Source: Bacillota bacterium (GTDB lineage Bacteria; Bacillota; Clostridia; DSM-8532). From it: a DNA stretch of 64,000 bases. The translations under genes were made by a program, and so were the position numbers. A model generated the notes under the pieces. The model saw only the letters and a list, made by a program, of their open reading frames with translations. It was not told where the DNA came from and did no database searches. The stretch is taken from contig JAEZJF010000018.1 in the NCBI GenBank assembly GCA_023415825.1, positions 248,001 to 312,000 of the forward strand, given 5' to 3'. Shown one piece after another: positions 27,513 to 37,400 of this stretch (positions are counted from its first letter, which is position 1; every line of letters starts with the position of its first letter).

Positions 27513-28361
27513 CTATCCCTTTATTGAGCCTAGCATGATACCTGAGATAAAATGCTTCTGGATAAAGGGGTAGAGCATGAGGACAGGCAACATGGTCATG
27601 ATCATAACAGCCATCTTGAAGTTGTTCAAAGCAGAATGGGAGGAAACAGCCGACTCCGATTCAAAGATCAGTTGGCGAAGAAGAACCTGAAGCGTATATT
27701 TGGAGCTGTCATTGATGAACATGACGACCTGGAAATAACTATTCCAATGGGAGACTGCGCTGAATAATGTCACGGCCGCCAGTATAGGAATGGAGACAGG
27801 AATAACGATCTTGAACATGATTCCCAGCTCCGAACAGCCGTCCAGCCTTGCCGACTCCATCAGGCTTTCAGGCAGGGAAGCGATGTAGTTCTTGACAAGA
27901 ATCAGATTATATGTAGAAATCGCTGCCGGAATAATAAGCGAAAGGTAGCTGTCAATCATACCCAGGTTTTTTATCACCAAATAAAACGGAATGATACCCG
28001 CATCAAGTACCATGGTTGCTATTACAAAACGAATAAGAAATGTTCTTCCGATGAGATCCTTCTGTGCCATTGCATAGCCCATAATAACGGTCATTACCAT
28101 TGAAAACCCGGTCGCTGCAACCGTAACAAGTACAGAGTTCCAGAAGGCCTTCATATAGCCGCTGTTAAGAATTGCGATATAGTTTTTAAAGGTTATGGCT
28201 TGAGGAATCAGTACAAAACCTTTTCTCGCTACAATCGCATCCGGCGACAGTGATGTCACCAATATCATAACCAAGGGTATCAGAACCACCAGGCATACGA
28301 CTAAAAGGATTATGGTATTGATGATAAGAAAGATTTTCCTGCCTATTCCCGTTTTGTACAT
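27513..28361 (-). CDS. Carbohydrate ABC transporter permease, LplC/MalG type
   Basis: About 282 aa with six predicted membrane helices. The cytoplasmic coupling (EAA) loop reads LPESLMESARLDGCSELGIMFKIVIPVSIPILA, the signature of MalG-type permeases. It ends MLGSIKG, typical of LplC/YtcP proteins. A TTG 15 nt upstream is possible; the ATG at 28361 is chosen because GGTGAG precedes it. It forms the membrane channel with the preceding permease (gap of about 17 nt). No ATPase gene is present nearby, so a shared MsmX-like ATPase elsewhere is inferred. Confidence 0.9.
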   Translation of the reverse strand: MYKTGIGRKIFLIINTIILLVVCLVVLIPLVMILVTSLSPDAIVARKGFVLIPQAITFKNYIAILNSGYMKAFWNSVLVTVAATGFSMVMTVIMGYAMAQKDLIGRTFLIRFVIATMVLDAGIIPFYLVIKNLGMIDSYLSLIIPAAISTYNLILVKNYIASLPESLMESARLDGCSELGIMFKIVIPVSIPILAAVTLFSAVSHWNSYFQVVMFINDSSKYTLQVLLRQLIFESESAVSSHSALNNFKMAVMIMTMLPVLMLYPFIQKHFISGIMLGSIKG

Positions 28362-28378
28362 GATGCTCACCGCCAATG

Positions 28379-29338
28379 CTATAAAATGCTTTCTTTGAAT
28401 GCTTTTTTGCTGAACTGATTACAGCCTATGACAAGAATTGTACTGATAACGGCTGTAAAGAGGCTGATTGCTGTGGCGTAGCCAATGTTACCGTATTGGA
28501 GACCTTCTGTATAAGCCAGAGTAGATAAGACCTCCCCCACACTTAGAACGGTTGGCCTTGACATAACCAGAACCTGCTCAAACACCAGTAGAATACGAGC
28601 CACTGTCAGGAGAAGCACAGTTGCAATGGTGCTCCTCAAGGATGGAAGCGTGATATAGCGAAGCTTCGCCCAATAACCGGCTCCATCCACGGTTGCCGCA
28701 TCATAGAGCTGTACATCAATTGTGGAAAGGGTTGCAATATAGATAACCGTACCATACCCTACATCTCTCCAAATATAAGAGGATACGAGAACTGCTCTGA
28801 AATACTGGGGCAATGCCATAAAATAGATGGGCTTTCCTCCCAGCTCCTTTATGATGGCATTCACTAACCCCTGACTGGGTGAGAGGATTAACGCAAATAT
28901 CGCACCTACAACAACCCAGGAAAAGAAATGGGGTATGTATACGACAAACTGTACAAACCTCTTAAATGCTTTATGTATGACCTCATTCATCAATAGTGCG
29001 AGAATAATCGGAAGCGGGAAATAGAAAATCAGGTTGTACATGCTGATGAGCAAGGTATTTCTAAAGGCTCCCAGAAAGCCGGGAGAAGTAAACAATTGCT
29101 TGAAATTATCAAATCCTATGAAGGACGTCGTGGCTTTTATGCCATAGTCCGTAAAAGCATATAATGAGCCTAACATAGGTCCGTATCTGAAAATCAGATA
29201 CCAAAGAATACCGGGGATAAGAAGAATGAGAATACCCTTTTGTCTTTTAAACCTGCTTTTGAGCCCGCTTCCCGCCATTCTGCTTTTTGCAGGGTACAAA
29301 TTGTCATGTTTAGGCACTTTAGCAGCTTGCATGTTCAT
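28379..29338 (-). CDS. Carbohydrate ABC transporter permease, LplB type
   Basis: A 319-aa inner-membrane permease with six helices and a long basic N-terminus (KSRMAGSGLKSRFKRQKG). The segment LLIPGILWYLIFRYGPMLG is characteristic of LplB/YteP proteins. The EAA loop reads YDAATVDGAGYWAKLRYITLPSL. AAGGAG lies 8 nt before the ATG. It opens the second importer operon, with its own upstream region of about 160 bp, followed by the LplC-type permease and the lipoprotein. Confidence 0.92.
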   Translation of the reverse strand: MNMQAAKVPKHDNLYPAKSRMAGSGLKSRFKRQKGILILLIPGILWYLIFRYGPMLGSLYAFTDYGIKATTSFIGFDNFKQLFTSPGFLGAFRNTLLISMYNLIFYFPLPIILALLMNEVIHKAFKRFVQFVVYIPHFFSWVVVGAIFALILSPSQGLVNAIIKELGGKPIYFMALPQYFRAVLVSSYIWRDVGYGTVIYIATLSTIDVQLYDAATVDGAGYWAKLRYITLPSLRSTIATVLLLTVARILLVFEQVLVMSRPTVLSVGEVLSTLAYTEGLQYGNIGYATAISLFTAVISTILVIGCNQFSKKAFKESIL

Positions 29339-29500
29339 CAGTATCTCTCCTTAGCAGTCAACTCCTTGTAGTTTTATCTTACTGGAAAAATATACTTATT
29401 TAAACATGACATTTTATACTTTTCTGCATGTTCTTAACTTGGGGACTATCGTTTTTTTTAGATTTACATGGTTTTTTTTACTTTGCTTTCGGGAGAATCC

Positions 29501-30376
29501 TTATTCCTTACTGGAACCCAGCGACAAGCCCGATATGAGAAACTGCTGCGCGAAAACATAAATGAGCAGCAGCGGCGCGGTTGAAATAAGGACTGCCGCC
29601 ATAATGGCATTGTTTGGTGCCATGGCGGTTCCTGATGTGGAGACCTCGGTCTGTATAATCAATGCTTTCAGCATAAGCGGCAAGGTAAACAGCTCCTGCT
29701 TTGTAACCAGAGTTGCCGGCAGCATAATGGAATTCCATTTGGCCACAAACTCCATGAAAAATACGGTGGCAAGACCGGGAATGGAAAGCGGCAGAAAAAT
29801 GCCTGTAAATATTTTTAGCTCGGAGGCTCCGTCCAATCTTGATGATTCTGCCAGAGAATGGGGTACAAATATAAAGTAATTTCGCATGACCAGAATACTG
29901 AAGCCAGAAACAAGACCGTTTGCAATAAGCCCTGCATAGCTGTTTAAAAGTCCGAGCTGTTTGTTCATCTGATAGATGGAGATAAGCGTCAGATCACCCG
30001 GGACCATCATGGTCAGCATAACGAATGAGGTAATAAGCTTTTTGCCGGGCAAGTCGCGCTGTATGAGCACGTAACCGGCAAAAGCAGAAAGTACCACCTG
30101 TAATACAACACCAACGGTTGAGACAAAAAGCGAGTTCAGAAATGGACGGCCCAATTTGGCTACCTCGAATACATACCTGTATCCATCGATACTGAATTTT
30201 GTCCACCAGAGCTTGATTCCGCTTGCGCTGGCATCCAATGCGGTGGAAGTAGACATAACAATAACGTTCCACATGGGCACGAACATGATCAAAAAAATAG
30301 CGGAAAGAATCACACCACCTATGAATTTCTGGAAGGTACTCAGTTCATTTTTCAGCGCAGGTGCCCTGTATTTCAT
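29501..30376 (-). CDS. Carbohydrate ABC transporter permease, AraQ/MalG type
   Basis: A 291-aa permease with six helices. The EAA loop (PHSLAESSRLDGASELKIFTGIFLPLSIPGLA) is intact and the C-terminus GLSLGSSKE is typical. GAGGG lies 7 nt before the ATG. It follows the partner permease after 12 nt and belongs to the importer whose binding protein is at 31371-32837. It is clearly different in sequence from the LplC-type permease, so this is a second transporter and not a duplication. Substrate unknown. Confidence 0.9.
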   Translation of the reverse strand: MKYRAPALKNELSTFQKFIGGVILSAIFLIMFVPMWNVIVMSTSTALDASASGIKLWWTKFSIDGYRYVFEVAKLGRPFLNSLFVSTVGVVLQVVLSAFAGYVLIQRDLPGKKLITSFVMLTMMVPGDLTLISIYQMNKQLGLLNSYAGLIANGLVSGFSILVMRNYFIFVPHSLAESSRLDGASELKIFTGIFLPLSIPGLATVFFMEFVAKWNSIMLPATLVTKQELFTLPLMLKALIIQTEVSTSGTAMAPNNAIMAAVLISTAPLLLIYVFAQQFLISGLSLGSSKE

Positions 30377-30388
30377 TTCATTACCCTC

Positions 30389-31297
30389 TCAGTCATAGGT
30401 TTCGTCATATCGAATGAGCTTTCGCACAGCAAAAGTAATGATAATGGTCGCCAGCAGTACAAGCGTGGCGGCTGCGGTGGCGGGACCAATTTTAAATTTA
30501 ATAATACCTTCGTTATAAATTAAGTACAGAAGATTTCGCACCTTATCGTAGATGGAGGCGTTTCCCATTACGAAAATCTGATCAAAATTACGGAGCAATG
30601 CCATTACGCTAAGCATGGCGACCACCTTCATGGTGGGAACGATACACGGCAAGGTTATAGAAAACATCTGACGTAGCCGGGATGCGCCGTCGATGGAAGC
30701 CGCTTCGTATATGTTTGGGTCCATACCGACTATGGCAGCCAGAAACAGAACGGCAAAGTATCCAGCACCTTTCCATGCACCTGTAAATACCATAATAAAA
30801 CGTGCATAGGAAGGCTCCGCCATAAAAACAATCCTCCTGAAATTTTCTCCGCTAAAGATCTCCAAAAAGCCATTTATAAAGCCGGAAGGAGCAAGCGCCA
30901 GAATCCATAAGCCTCCCACTACCGACCAGGATAGAAGATAAGGAAGATAGGTCACGGATTGGATTGCAGATTTTATATATTTCTTTTTGATCTCATTAAG
31001 CAAAAGTGCAATGGTAAGTCCCCAGACAAACTGGAGAAGAAAAGTGAATATCCCAACCGCCAGCGTATTTCCAAAAGCTTGTTGGTACAGAGGGTGTTGA
31101 ACAATACCCGTATAATTTGTAAACCCTGTAAACTGCATGCCGCCCAGCAGCTTGATATTATGAAAACTGCTGTAAATGCCGAGTGTGAGCGGATAATAGT
31201 TGAAAAGGACAAAATAAACAGCAATGGGCAACAGCATCAGATAAAAGAAGCGGCTTTTTCTTATTCTTTTCCATTTGCCGGACTTTTTCACATGCAT
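30389..31297 (-). CDS. Carbohydrate ABC transporter permease, UgpA/MalF type
   Basis: About 300 aa with six helices and a basic N-terminus (KKSGKWKRIRKSRFFYLMLLPI). The EAA loop YEAASIDGASRLRQMFSITLPCIVPTMK is present. Start is uncertain: GTG at 31300, ATG at 31297 and GTG at 31291 are close together, and GGGGTG is best spaced for the last. It forms a heterodimer with the next permease. A stem-loop separates it from the binding-protein gene upstream, a usual way to express the binding protein in excess. Confidence 0.9.
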   Translation of the reverse strand: MHVKKSGKWKRIRKSRFFYLMLLPIAVYFVLFNYYPLTLGIYSSFHNIKLLGGMQFTGFTNYTGIVQHPLYQQAFGNTLAVGIFTFLLQFVWGLTIALLLNEIKKKYIKSAIQSVTYLPYLLSWSVVGGLWILALAPSGFINGFLEIFSGENFRRIVFMAEPSYARFIMVFTGAWKGAGYFAVLFLAAIVGMDPNIYEAASIDGASRLRQMFSITLPCIVPTMKVVAMLSVMALLRNFDQIFVMGNASIYDKVRNLLYLIYNEGIIKFKIGPATAAATLVLLATIIITFAVRKLIRYDETYD

Positions 31298-31317
31298 CAC
31301 CCCATTGATTTTTTAAA

Positions 31318-31345
31318 GAGCCGAGACTGCAAGAAATCCCGGCTC
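31318..31345 (-). terminator. Intra-operon stem-loop between binding protein and permease genes
   Basis: A 9-bp stem (GAGCCGGGA/TCTCGGCTC, one G-U pair) with a 10-nt loop is followed by a short T tract on the minus strand. It probably ends a part of the transcripts or protects the binding-protein mRNA. Confidence 0.55.
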
Positions 31346-31370
31346 CTATCAAGAATTTTAGTTCATACCC

Positions 31371-32837
31371 TTACTTCTGGGTTATACCAAGGCTTACGAG
31401 CTCTTCTCGCATCTTCTTAAGACCATCCAATGTGCCGATTTCACCCTTTATGATCTGGATGGCCCATTTACCCATAGTTGTCTTAAAGGTCTTTTCGTCG
31501 GGTATGCCCAGGTTGATGGTGGAATACTGAACATAGGAAAGAGCTTCCTCAACACCTAGGTTATAGCCCACAGGATGCTTGAAATCCTTAAAAATCGGAA
31601 CCGGAGCGCCATGATCACATGCATGGGTCTTGCCGGTTTGAGTCAAAACATATTTTCCGTTTTCTATATTGTAGTCGCTCCCTTTAATTCCTACCGAGAG
31701 CAGTTCGCCGCCCTCCTGAGTAGAAAAATACTCAAGAACCTTGATAGCCCCGTCTACATTCTGAGCATTGGCCGGTACTGCGAACAGACTTGCTGCACCC
31801 TTTACCAGCTTGTAACTGCCATCTGGGGTTTTGGTGCCGGGTAGGGATACAATTTCAAAGGCATCCGCATTGATACCTCCGGTGGCGGCATTCGCATTAT
31901 GCAGGCCCACCCACATGGCCCAGTCCACACAGACACCGGTAAGCTGGGAAGAAGCGCCCATCTTGTTTCGCATATCCTTGGTTTTATCCACAAAAGAGGC
32001 CGGATCCATCAGCTCCTCGTCATACAGCTTCTTAAACCATTCCCAAACCGGTGCGGCAGCATCGGTTGAATAAGGTGCGTAGGTCTTGCCGTCGGCTTTG
32101 TCCACTACCACACCATCCTTTAGGCCAATGGAGGCAAACCAGGGTTGTAGGTCAAAGACCTCGGACATGACAACATTAAAAGGATAATAGTCCTTGGAGG
32201 TATTGGCATTGCGAAGCGCCTTAAAAACCTTGTAATAGCCGTCCAATGTGGGCTCTATGGACTTATAGTCCAGCCCTGCATTTTTAAGCTGGATTTTATT
32301 TATTGCCACTACCCGGTGAAGCTCTTTTTTATTGAAGCCGGCATAGACCTTCCCGTCGACCTTGATATCCTCCCACTCCTGCTGTTCAATATTATTGCTT
32401 AGAATAGTGGAAGCCTTGACCCGGTCAGTGATGTCCATTAACGCTCCCTGATTAATCAAACTAAGATATTCACTGGTATTGACGTAGATTAAATCATACT
32501 TTTCGCCGCCCTGCAGCTTCTGCATCAAAACCTGTGAGTAGTCTGACGGTGGCTTTTCCAACTCAATTGCAAGTCCTGTTGCATCGCCCAGGGTTTCCCC
32601 AAACAAGGTCATTTCCGCATCATCCTTGCCACCCGTCACATTAACCATCATACGGACGGTAGCTTTCGGTTCTGGTGTGGCTGTTGCTTCAGGGGTCTTG
32701 GCGGGTGCCGGTGTTGCAGTCGATAAATTTACCGGAGAGGTCGATGGTGCATCGGAGGGTTTACTGCTTCCACAACCTGCCATGGCAAGCAACATTACTG
32801 CAATTAACACGAAAGATAAAATCTTAGTACGTTTCAT
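31371..32837 (-). CDS. Extracellular sugar-binding lipoprotein
   Basis: About 488 aa. AGGAG lies 9 nt before the ATG at 32837, which is preferred over an ATG three codons upstream. Signal peptide MKRTKILSFVLIAVMLLAMA with lipobox AMAGC, then a Ser/Thr/Pro linker (TPAPAKTPEATATPEPK). The mature protein fits family 1 solute-binding proteins (DLIYVNTSEYLSLINQGALMDIT). It should bind an oligosaccharide or glycoside for the permeases downstream. It shares the linker style but little else with the binding protein at 25909-27441. Confidence 0.9.
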   Translation of the reverse strand: MKRTKILSFVLIAVMLLAMAGCGSSKPSDAPSTSPVNLSTATPAPAKTPEATATPEPKATVRMMVNVTGGKDDAEMTLFGETLGDATGLAIELEKPPSDYSQVLMQKLQGGEKYDLIYVNTSEYLSLINQGALMDITDRVKASTILSNNIEQQEWEDIKVDGKVYAGFNKKELHRVVAINKIQLKNAGLDYKSIEPTLDGYYKVFKALRNANTSKDYYPFNVVMSEVFDLQPWFASIGLKDGVVVDKADGKTYAPYSTDAAAPVWEWFKKLYDEELMDPASFVDKTKDMRNKMGASSQLTGVCVDWAMWVGLHNANAATGGINADAFEIVSLPGTKTPDGSYKLVKGAASLFAVPANAQNVDGAIKVLEYFSTQEGGELLSVGIKGSDYNIENGKYVLTQTGKTHACDHGAPVPIFKDFKHPVGYNLGVEEALSYVQYSTINLGIPDEKTFKTTMGKWAIQIIKGEIGTLDGLKKMREELVSLGITQK

Positions 32838-32881
32838 TTTAGCCATCTCCTGTCCTTTTTCCTTTCATAATGAAAGAGAAT

Positions 32882-32887
32882 ATTATA
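32882..32887 (-). promoter_or_regulatory. Candidate -10 box for the first importer operon
   Basis: A perfect TATAAT on the minus strand 45 bp upstream of the lipoprotein start, with a possible TTAGCA 18 bp further up. Identified by eye only. Confidence 0.4.
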
Positions 32888-33105
32888 GGACAAAATATAT
32901 TCACATGCTAAAATAAAATTACAAAAATAAATTTCATTTCATATTTTTAAATCAAGGAAATGGCCCGGTAATTCATTCATTTCTATTTATACCTCCCGGG
33001 TTATTGCCCAATTTTCCCATGTAAAAATAGAGAATCAAATGTTCCTTATTCTTAATTGAAAAATGAATTTAAGTCATCGATGAAAGGATAGAAATGTACC
33101 GTGTA

Positions 33106-33798
33106 TTATAAGAAAAGCACAGGGAAAATACAGACAAATGAGATTACAGTGTCAAGAAGCAGCTTTACAACAAGATGTGAAGGGCTCATCCACTTGTTCC
33201 ATCCAAGCTTGAACCTTAGGAAAAAAAGGACCGCTGCAAGTCCTAGAAGTAAAAGATAGTAAGGAGATTTAATAAAGGAAATATAAAATACAATCCCACC
33301 ATAGATCCTTGTGAGAATGCCCATATACTTTTCTCCCTCCCTGAAAAACCTGTTATCTACCTTTGGGAATAGGGCAGCTAGAACAAATTGTGTCAATACG
33401 GCAGAGAAAAAAGTAATAATCATCAACGTTATTAGTATACTGACGGTTTTATAATCCATCAGTGGTTCTACTCCATAAACAGCTGTCTTGGAGATGATAT
33501 AAAGCAGGATGACATGTATAAACTGGTCAAACAAAAAGCCTGTCAGCTCTGAGAGATGCAGCTTTTTACATATCCTATTCTTGTAGTAATCCATGACAAA
33601 ATGGATGATACCGTTTATAAAAACCAATCCAAGCAACAAGGCTCCAAACGAATATGAAAAAACCGTTGTGACCAGTGTTACCACCAGCACATGCAAAAGG
33701 TTCCATTTCCAGTGTCTGCCTTTATTTTCGGCTATTTTATCCGTTTGTAATGCGAAGTCACCAATCAGATGCCCCAGCAGTAAATAATAAAAAGCCAT
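33106..33798 (-). CDS. DUF3307 family membrane protein
   Basis: About 230 aa with six or so hydrophobic segments. The N-terminal LLGHLIGDFALQTDKIAENK and the later HFVMDYYKNRICK are the conserved features of DUF3307. The ATG at 33798 has GGAG 6 nt upstream and is preferred over an in-frame TTG 12 nt earlier. Function of the family is not established. It follows the small secreted protein gene but is separated from it by a strong terminator, so it probably has its own weak promoter. Confidence 0.85.
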   Translation of the reverse strand: MAFYYLLLGHLIGDFALQTDKIAENKGRHWKWNLLHVLVVTLVTTVFSYSFGALLLGLVFINGIIHFVMDYYKNRICKKLHLSELTGFLFDQFIHVILLYIISKTAVYGVEPLMDYKTVSILITLMIITFFSAVLTQFVLAALFPKVDNRFFREGEKYMGILTRIYGGIVFYISFIKSPYYLLLLGLAAVLFFLRFKLGWNKWMSPSHLVVKLLLDTVISFVCIFPVLFL

Positions 33799-33838
33799 GC
33801 TCCACTCCAATAATGCTACAATAAAGTTGGGGTTAAAA

Positions 33839-33871
33839 ATTCCCCCCGGACAAATTTTGTCTAGGGGGAAT
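33839..33871 (-). terminator. Terminator after the small secreted protein gene
   Basis: A long hairpin of about 16 bp (ATTCCCCC.../...GGGGGAAT, one mismatch) is followed on the minus strand by TTTTT. It lies 19 bp past the 33890-34306 stop. Confidence 0.88.
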
Positions 33872-33889
33872 CACACATATACCAATGCC

Positions 33890-34306
33890 TTATAAAAAGG
33901 CGTACCGTGAAAAGTGTTCCATTATTAGCACTTGCTGCTTAACACGTACTTGTATGTTTTTCCCCAGGGCCTTATCATACAGTAACCCGTTGTAGGAATG
34001 GAATTTTACGATGACATTCTTGTTGAAATCAGGGATGCTCGGGCTAAACTCTATGTACCCTTGACCATTGTCTGCATAGAGTTTTACATTGATTATAACC
34101 GGCAATTGGTCATCATCAATAAAGCCTTCCGGGAATTTGATAGTTGTAAAGCCGACCTGGAATACTCCGCCCTTTTCAGTTACAGTTATTTCTCTTTCGT
34201 AAATAACGTTCTCGTCTGTATGGAACCGGCCATTAGCTGCAGCATGTACCGGAACTGCTGATATAACCAGCATTACAATGAGAATCATTACCGTTAACTT
34301 CTTCAT
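33890..34306 (-). CDS. Small secreted protein, unknown family
   Basis: A 138-aa protein with a clear signal peptide (MKKLTVMILIVMLVISAVPVHA, cleavage after AHA/AA). The mature part is about 115 residues, beta-rich and without cysteine. It ends VLIMEHFSRYAFL, which resembles the HFSTYAVAY and STYGVGYK endings of the pre-SLH domains in the two giant surface proteins of this window. GGAGGT precedes the ATG. It may be a stand-alone relative of that domain. No function can be assigned. Confidence 0.75.
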   Translation of the reverse strand: MKKLTVMILIVMLVISAVPVHAAANGRFHTDENVIYEREITVTEKGGVFQVGFTTIKFPEGFIDDDQLPVIINVKLYADNGQGYIEFSPSIPDFNKNVIVKFHSYNGLLYDKALGKNIQVRVKQQVLIMEHFSRYAFL

Positions 34307-34444
34307 ACTACACCTCCAAAAAAACGACTAGATATTTCTTCCATTTATATTTTATCTTGGAATAGTCAATAAAACATGAGGTAAAATACCTATTTAATTT
34401 TCGTTTTTATAGGTCTATCTTCCTATTTTTGTGTAGTACCGGCC

Positions 34445-37400
34445 TCAGGCCCTTGCTGCAGTCACAATGATGCTGGTCCATCGGCAAGCATCAACCTTTT
34501 TTATGTATGCTGCTGCTTTTTCAATAGTCGCTGCAGCTTCATCACAACAGCCAGTGGCTTTAAGGACCTTATATTTTCCAAACCAGCATTTTGCAGACTC
34601 AAAATCAGATTCAATCCTGTCAGCTTCCATCGCTGCCTGATCAAATAGCTCAATGGCTTCCGAAAACCGACCTTTTTCCATGAGCAAATAACCTTTATAA
34701 CGGACAGCTTTCAGCTTTTTCTTGTCATTCCTGCATTCGTTAAAGATCTCCACAGCTTTGTCATAGTGCTCTTCCGCAGCATCAAAGCATCCCTTTTGCT
34801 GCTCAATATAACCTTTATAGGTATGGCAATCGCCCAGCCCCACTGATTCATCTGCTTCTTTGAAAATTCTCCAGGCTGCCTCAAGCAACTCAGCGGCTTC
34901 TTGACATCTATCAAACATCAGGTGTATCCTTGTCAGCCCTATGTAATTAACGCCCTCTTCCACCGATGCTTCCAATTCTCTCGCAAGAGAAAGAGATTCT
35001 TCATAATACTTTTCAGCCGCCCCGGATTCATCGGTCTCGTAGGCTATATCACCCAGATTGGTTAAGCTCACGCATTCATAAAGCTTGGAGCCAAATTCTC
35101 TGGAAATGACAAGTGATTCCGCAAAAAGCTCCTTTGCTGAAAGAAAAAGCCCTTTATCCAGGTATAATATGCCCAGATTAATGCAGCCTGCAATAACACC
35201 CCTCTGGTACGAAAGCTTTTTTGAAATATCCATGGATTTATTAAAAAACTCCAAGGCTTTTGATATCATTCCGGTTGAGTGATAAATGATGCCAAGATTA
35301 CCCGATACCTTGGCCATAATCTCCAGAAGCTTGTTTTTCTCTGCATATCTGTATGATTTATTCATATAAGAGAGGGCATTGTCAATATCTCCCCTGTTGA
35401 AGTAAATCGTCCCGGCGTGTTTCATGATTTCAGACAGGCTTCTGTAGTCCCGGGTTTTCAGTATTGCTTTCTCCGACTTTTTTGCAAGGGCCAGAGCGCT
35501 GGTATCACCTTTTATCCGCAGAATATCGCATTTAATCTGAAGCCACTTGCCATAGTTTGAGCTGCCTTCACGAAATTCCGGCTCCAGCTCGTAAATAATT
35601 TTCGAAGCATCCTCAAGATTACCCATGTCTTTGTAGACTTCGGCAATCTGAATTTTTATTTGATTGATATCATCCTGCAAACCTGCATGTTCAATTGCCT
35701 TGAAAAACTGCTCCAAAGCTTCTTCATAATTTGCATTGATAAAATGGATATGCCCTTTGCCCTTGTAGGCGTTAAAGGTTCTTTCATCTGTGATATTACC
35801 GGTCTCAGTCCCTGAAAGTTCAAGAAACCTGTCAAAGCACTCCAGGGAGCTGCTTAAATTAAACCCGTCCTTTTGTTTCATGGCAGCTTTAAAATAATAT
35901 CCCGCTGCTTTCCTTGGCATCCCCGCTTTAATAAGATGCGTACATAATACTTCATAGTGATTCTCAATATCCCGGGAATAAGCAGCTTCAAGATATTCAC
36001 TGATTCTCTTGTGGAGAGTTATCTTTTCTTTATTCAATATGCAGTCATAAATGACTTCTCTTTCAATTTCATGAGTAAATTCGTAGGTTTTGTCTACTAT
36101 CCTGGCTGACGTATGGGTTGATTTCAATGATATGAGGTTCATCTTAACAGGTATACCCGCAATTTCCTCACTTGTGATTGAATTGTCCAGTAAATGGTTC
36201 ACAAGAGAGAAGGAAAACTCCTTGCCGATAACTGCCGCCGCCTGCAATATTCTCAAGCTCGTGCTGTCCAGTGCGGAAATGTTGGATTGTATAAGATTCT
36301 GTATGTTTTCAGGTATTCTTTTTAGTTCCTTATCTTCGATAATCGCCTGGCCTTTTTGAATCGAATAGATTCCTTTTCTTTTAATGTTGGATAGGAGTTC
36401 TTTTATGTATAGCGGGTTACCTTTTGTAAATTTTAAAATAGCATCAAACAGCTTATCTTCAACCTTCTGTGAATCCAAAAGAGAGCAGGTGAGATTCCTT
36501 ACTCCCGTTACTGAAAGCGGACTTAGCTTGACTTCAAGCTTATAGCCTTTCTCCGCGCCCATAAGTGTCTTCAGATCATATCGGGATGAAAATATGAATA
36601 CAGCTTTTATGTCCCTCAGGGTTGGAATAAGATCATTTAAAATTTCAATGGAACCGTTGTCCGCCCAATGAGCATCATCTACCATAACCAACAGCCTCTT
36701 TTTCCGACAAAGGCTTGTAAAAAATATTGCAAGCTGTTTCAAGAGCTCCCGGCGGATATTTTCATAGTTCATTGACTCAAAAATGCTCTGGAAGTCACTG
36801 TCTTTTTCGAGCCCCATGAGAAGTCCCAAGAAATCATAGTTATGCTTGATCTCATCATCGCTATACTCATTCAGAATATAGTCCAGGAAAGATATCAGCC
36901 TGTGTTTTTTGGTATTTAAGCTGTCCACGGTGTTGATATTCATAATGCCTGTAAGCAGGTTGGTAATAAGACTGTAGGATCGGTTCTGTGACAAGGTATT
37001 ACAGTCCACCCACACTTTCTTTATGTCATTTCCTAATTTGGAGGTGAACTCCTTTAAAAGCCGGGTTTTCCCCAAACCGGCCTCACCAGTCACGATTGCA
37101 CATTTAAGACCTGTATTGAGCGCTTCGTTAAAAATAGCGTTCAAGGCTCCTATTTCTTTTTGTCTTTCGATAAAAGACAATTCTTCGTCATATAAATAGT
37201 CCGAATTGATCTTTAAAGGACTATAGCATCTAACGGGCTTCTCCTTATTTTTAACCTTTACTTCAATGGGTTCGGAATATTCAAACTTATCCTTTGTCTC
37301 TGTAAATACTGATTCAGAAACATGAATAACGCCTTCGCCCGCGCTCATCTGCAGTCTTTGGGCTGTATTCACGATGTCGCCCATTACAGTATAGTCCCGG

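Noticed and set aside
29339..29500. GTTAAGA upstream of the LplB gene as a third BTAD site
   Set aside because: Only one heptamer-like sequence occurs; no second copy 11 bp away.
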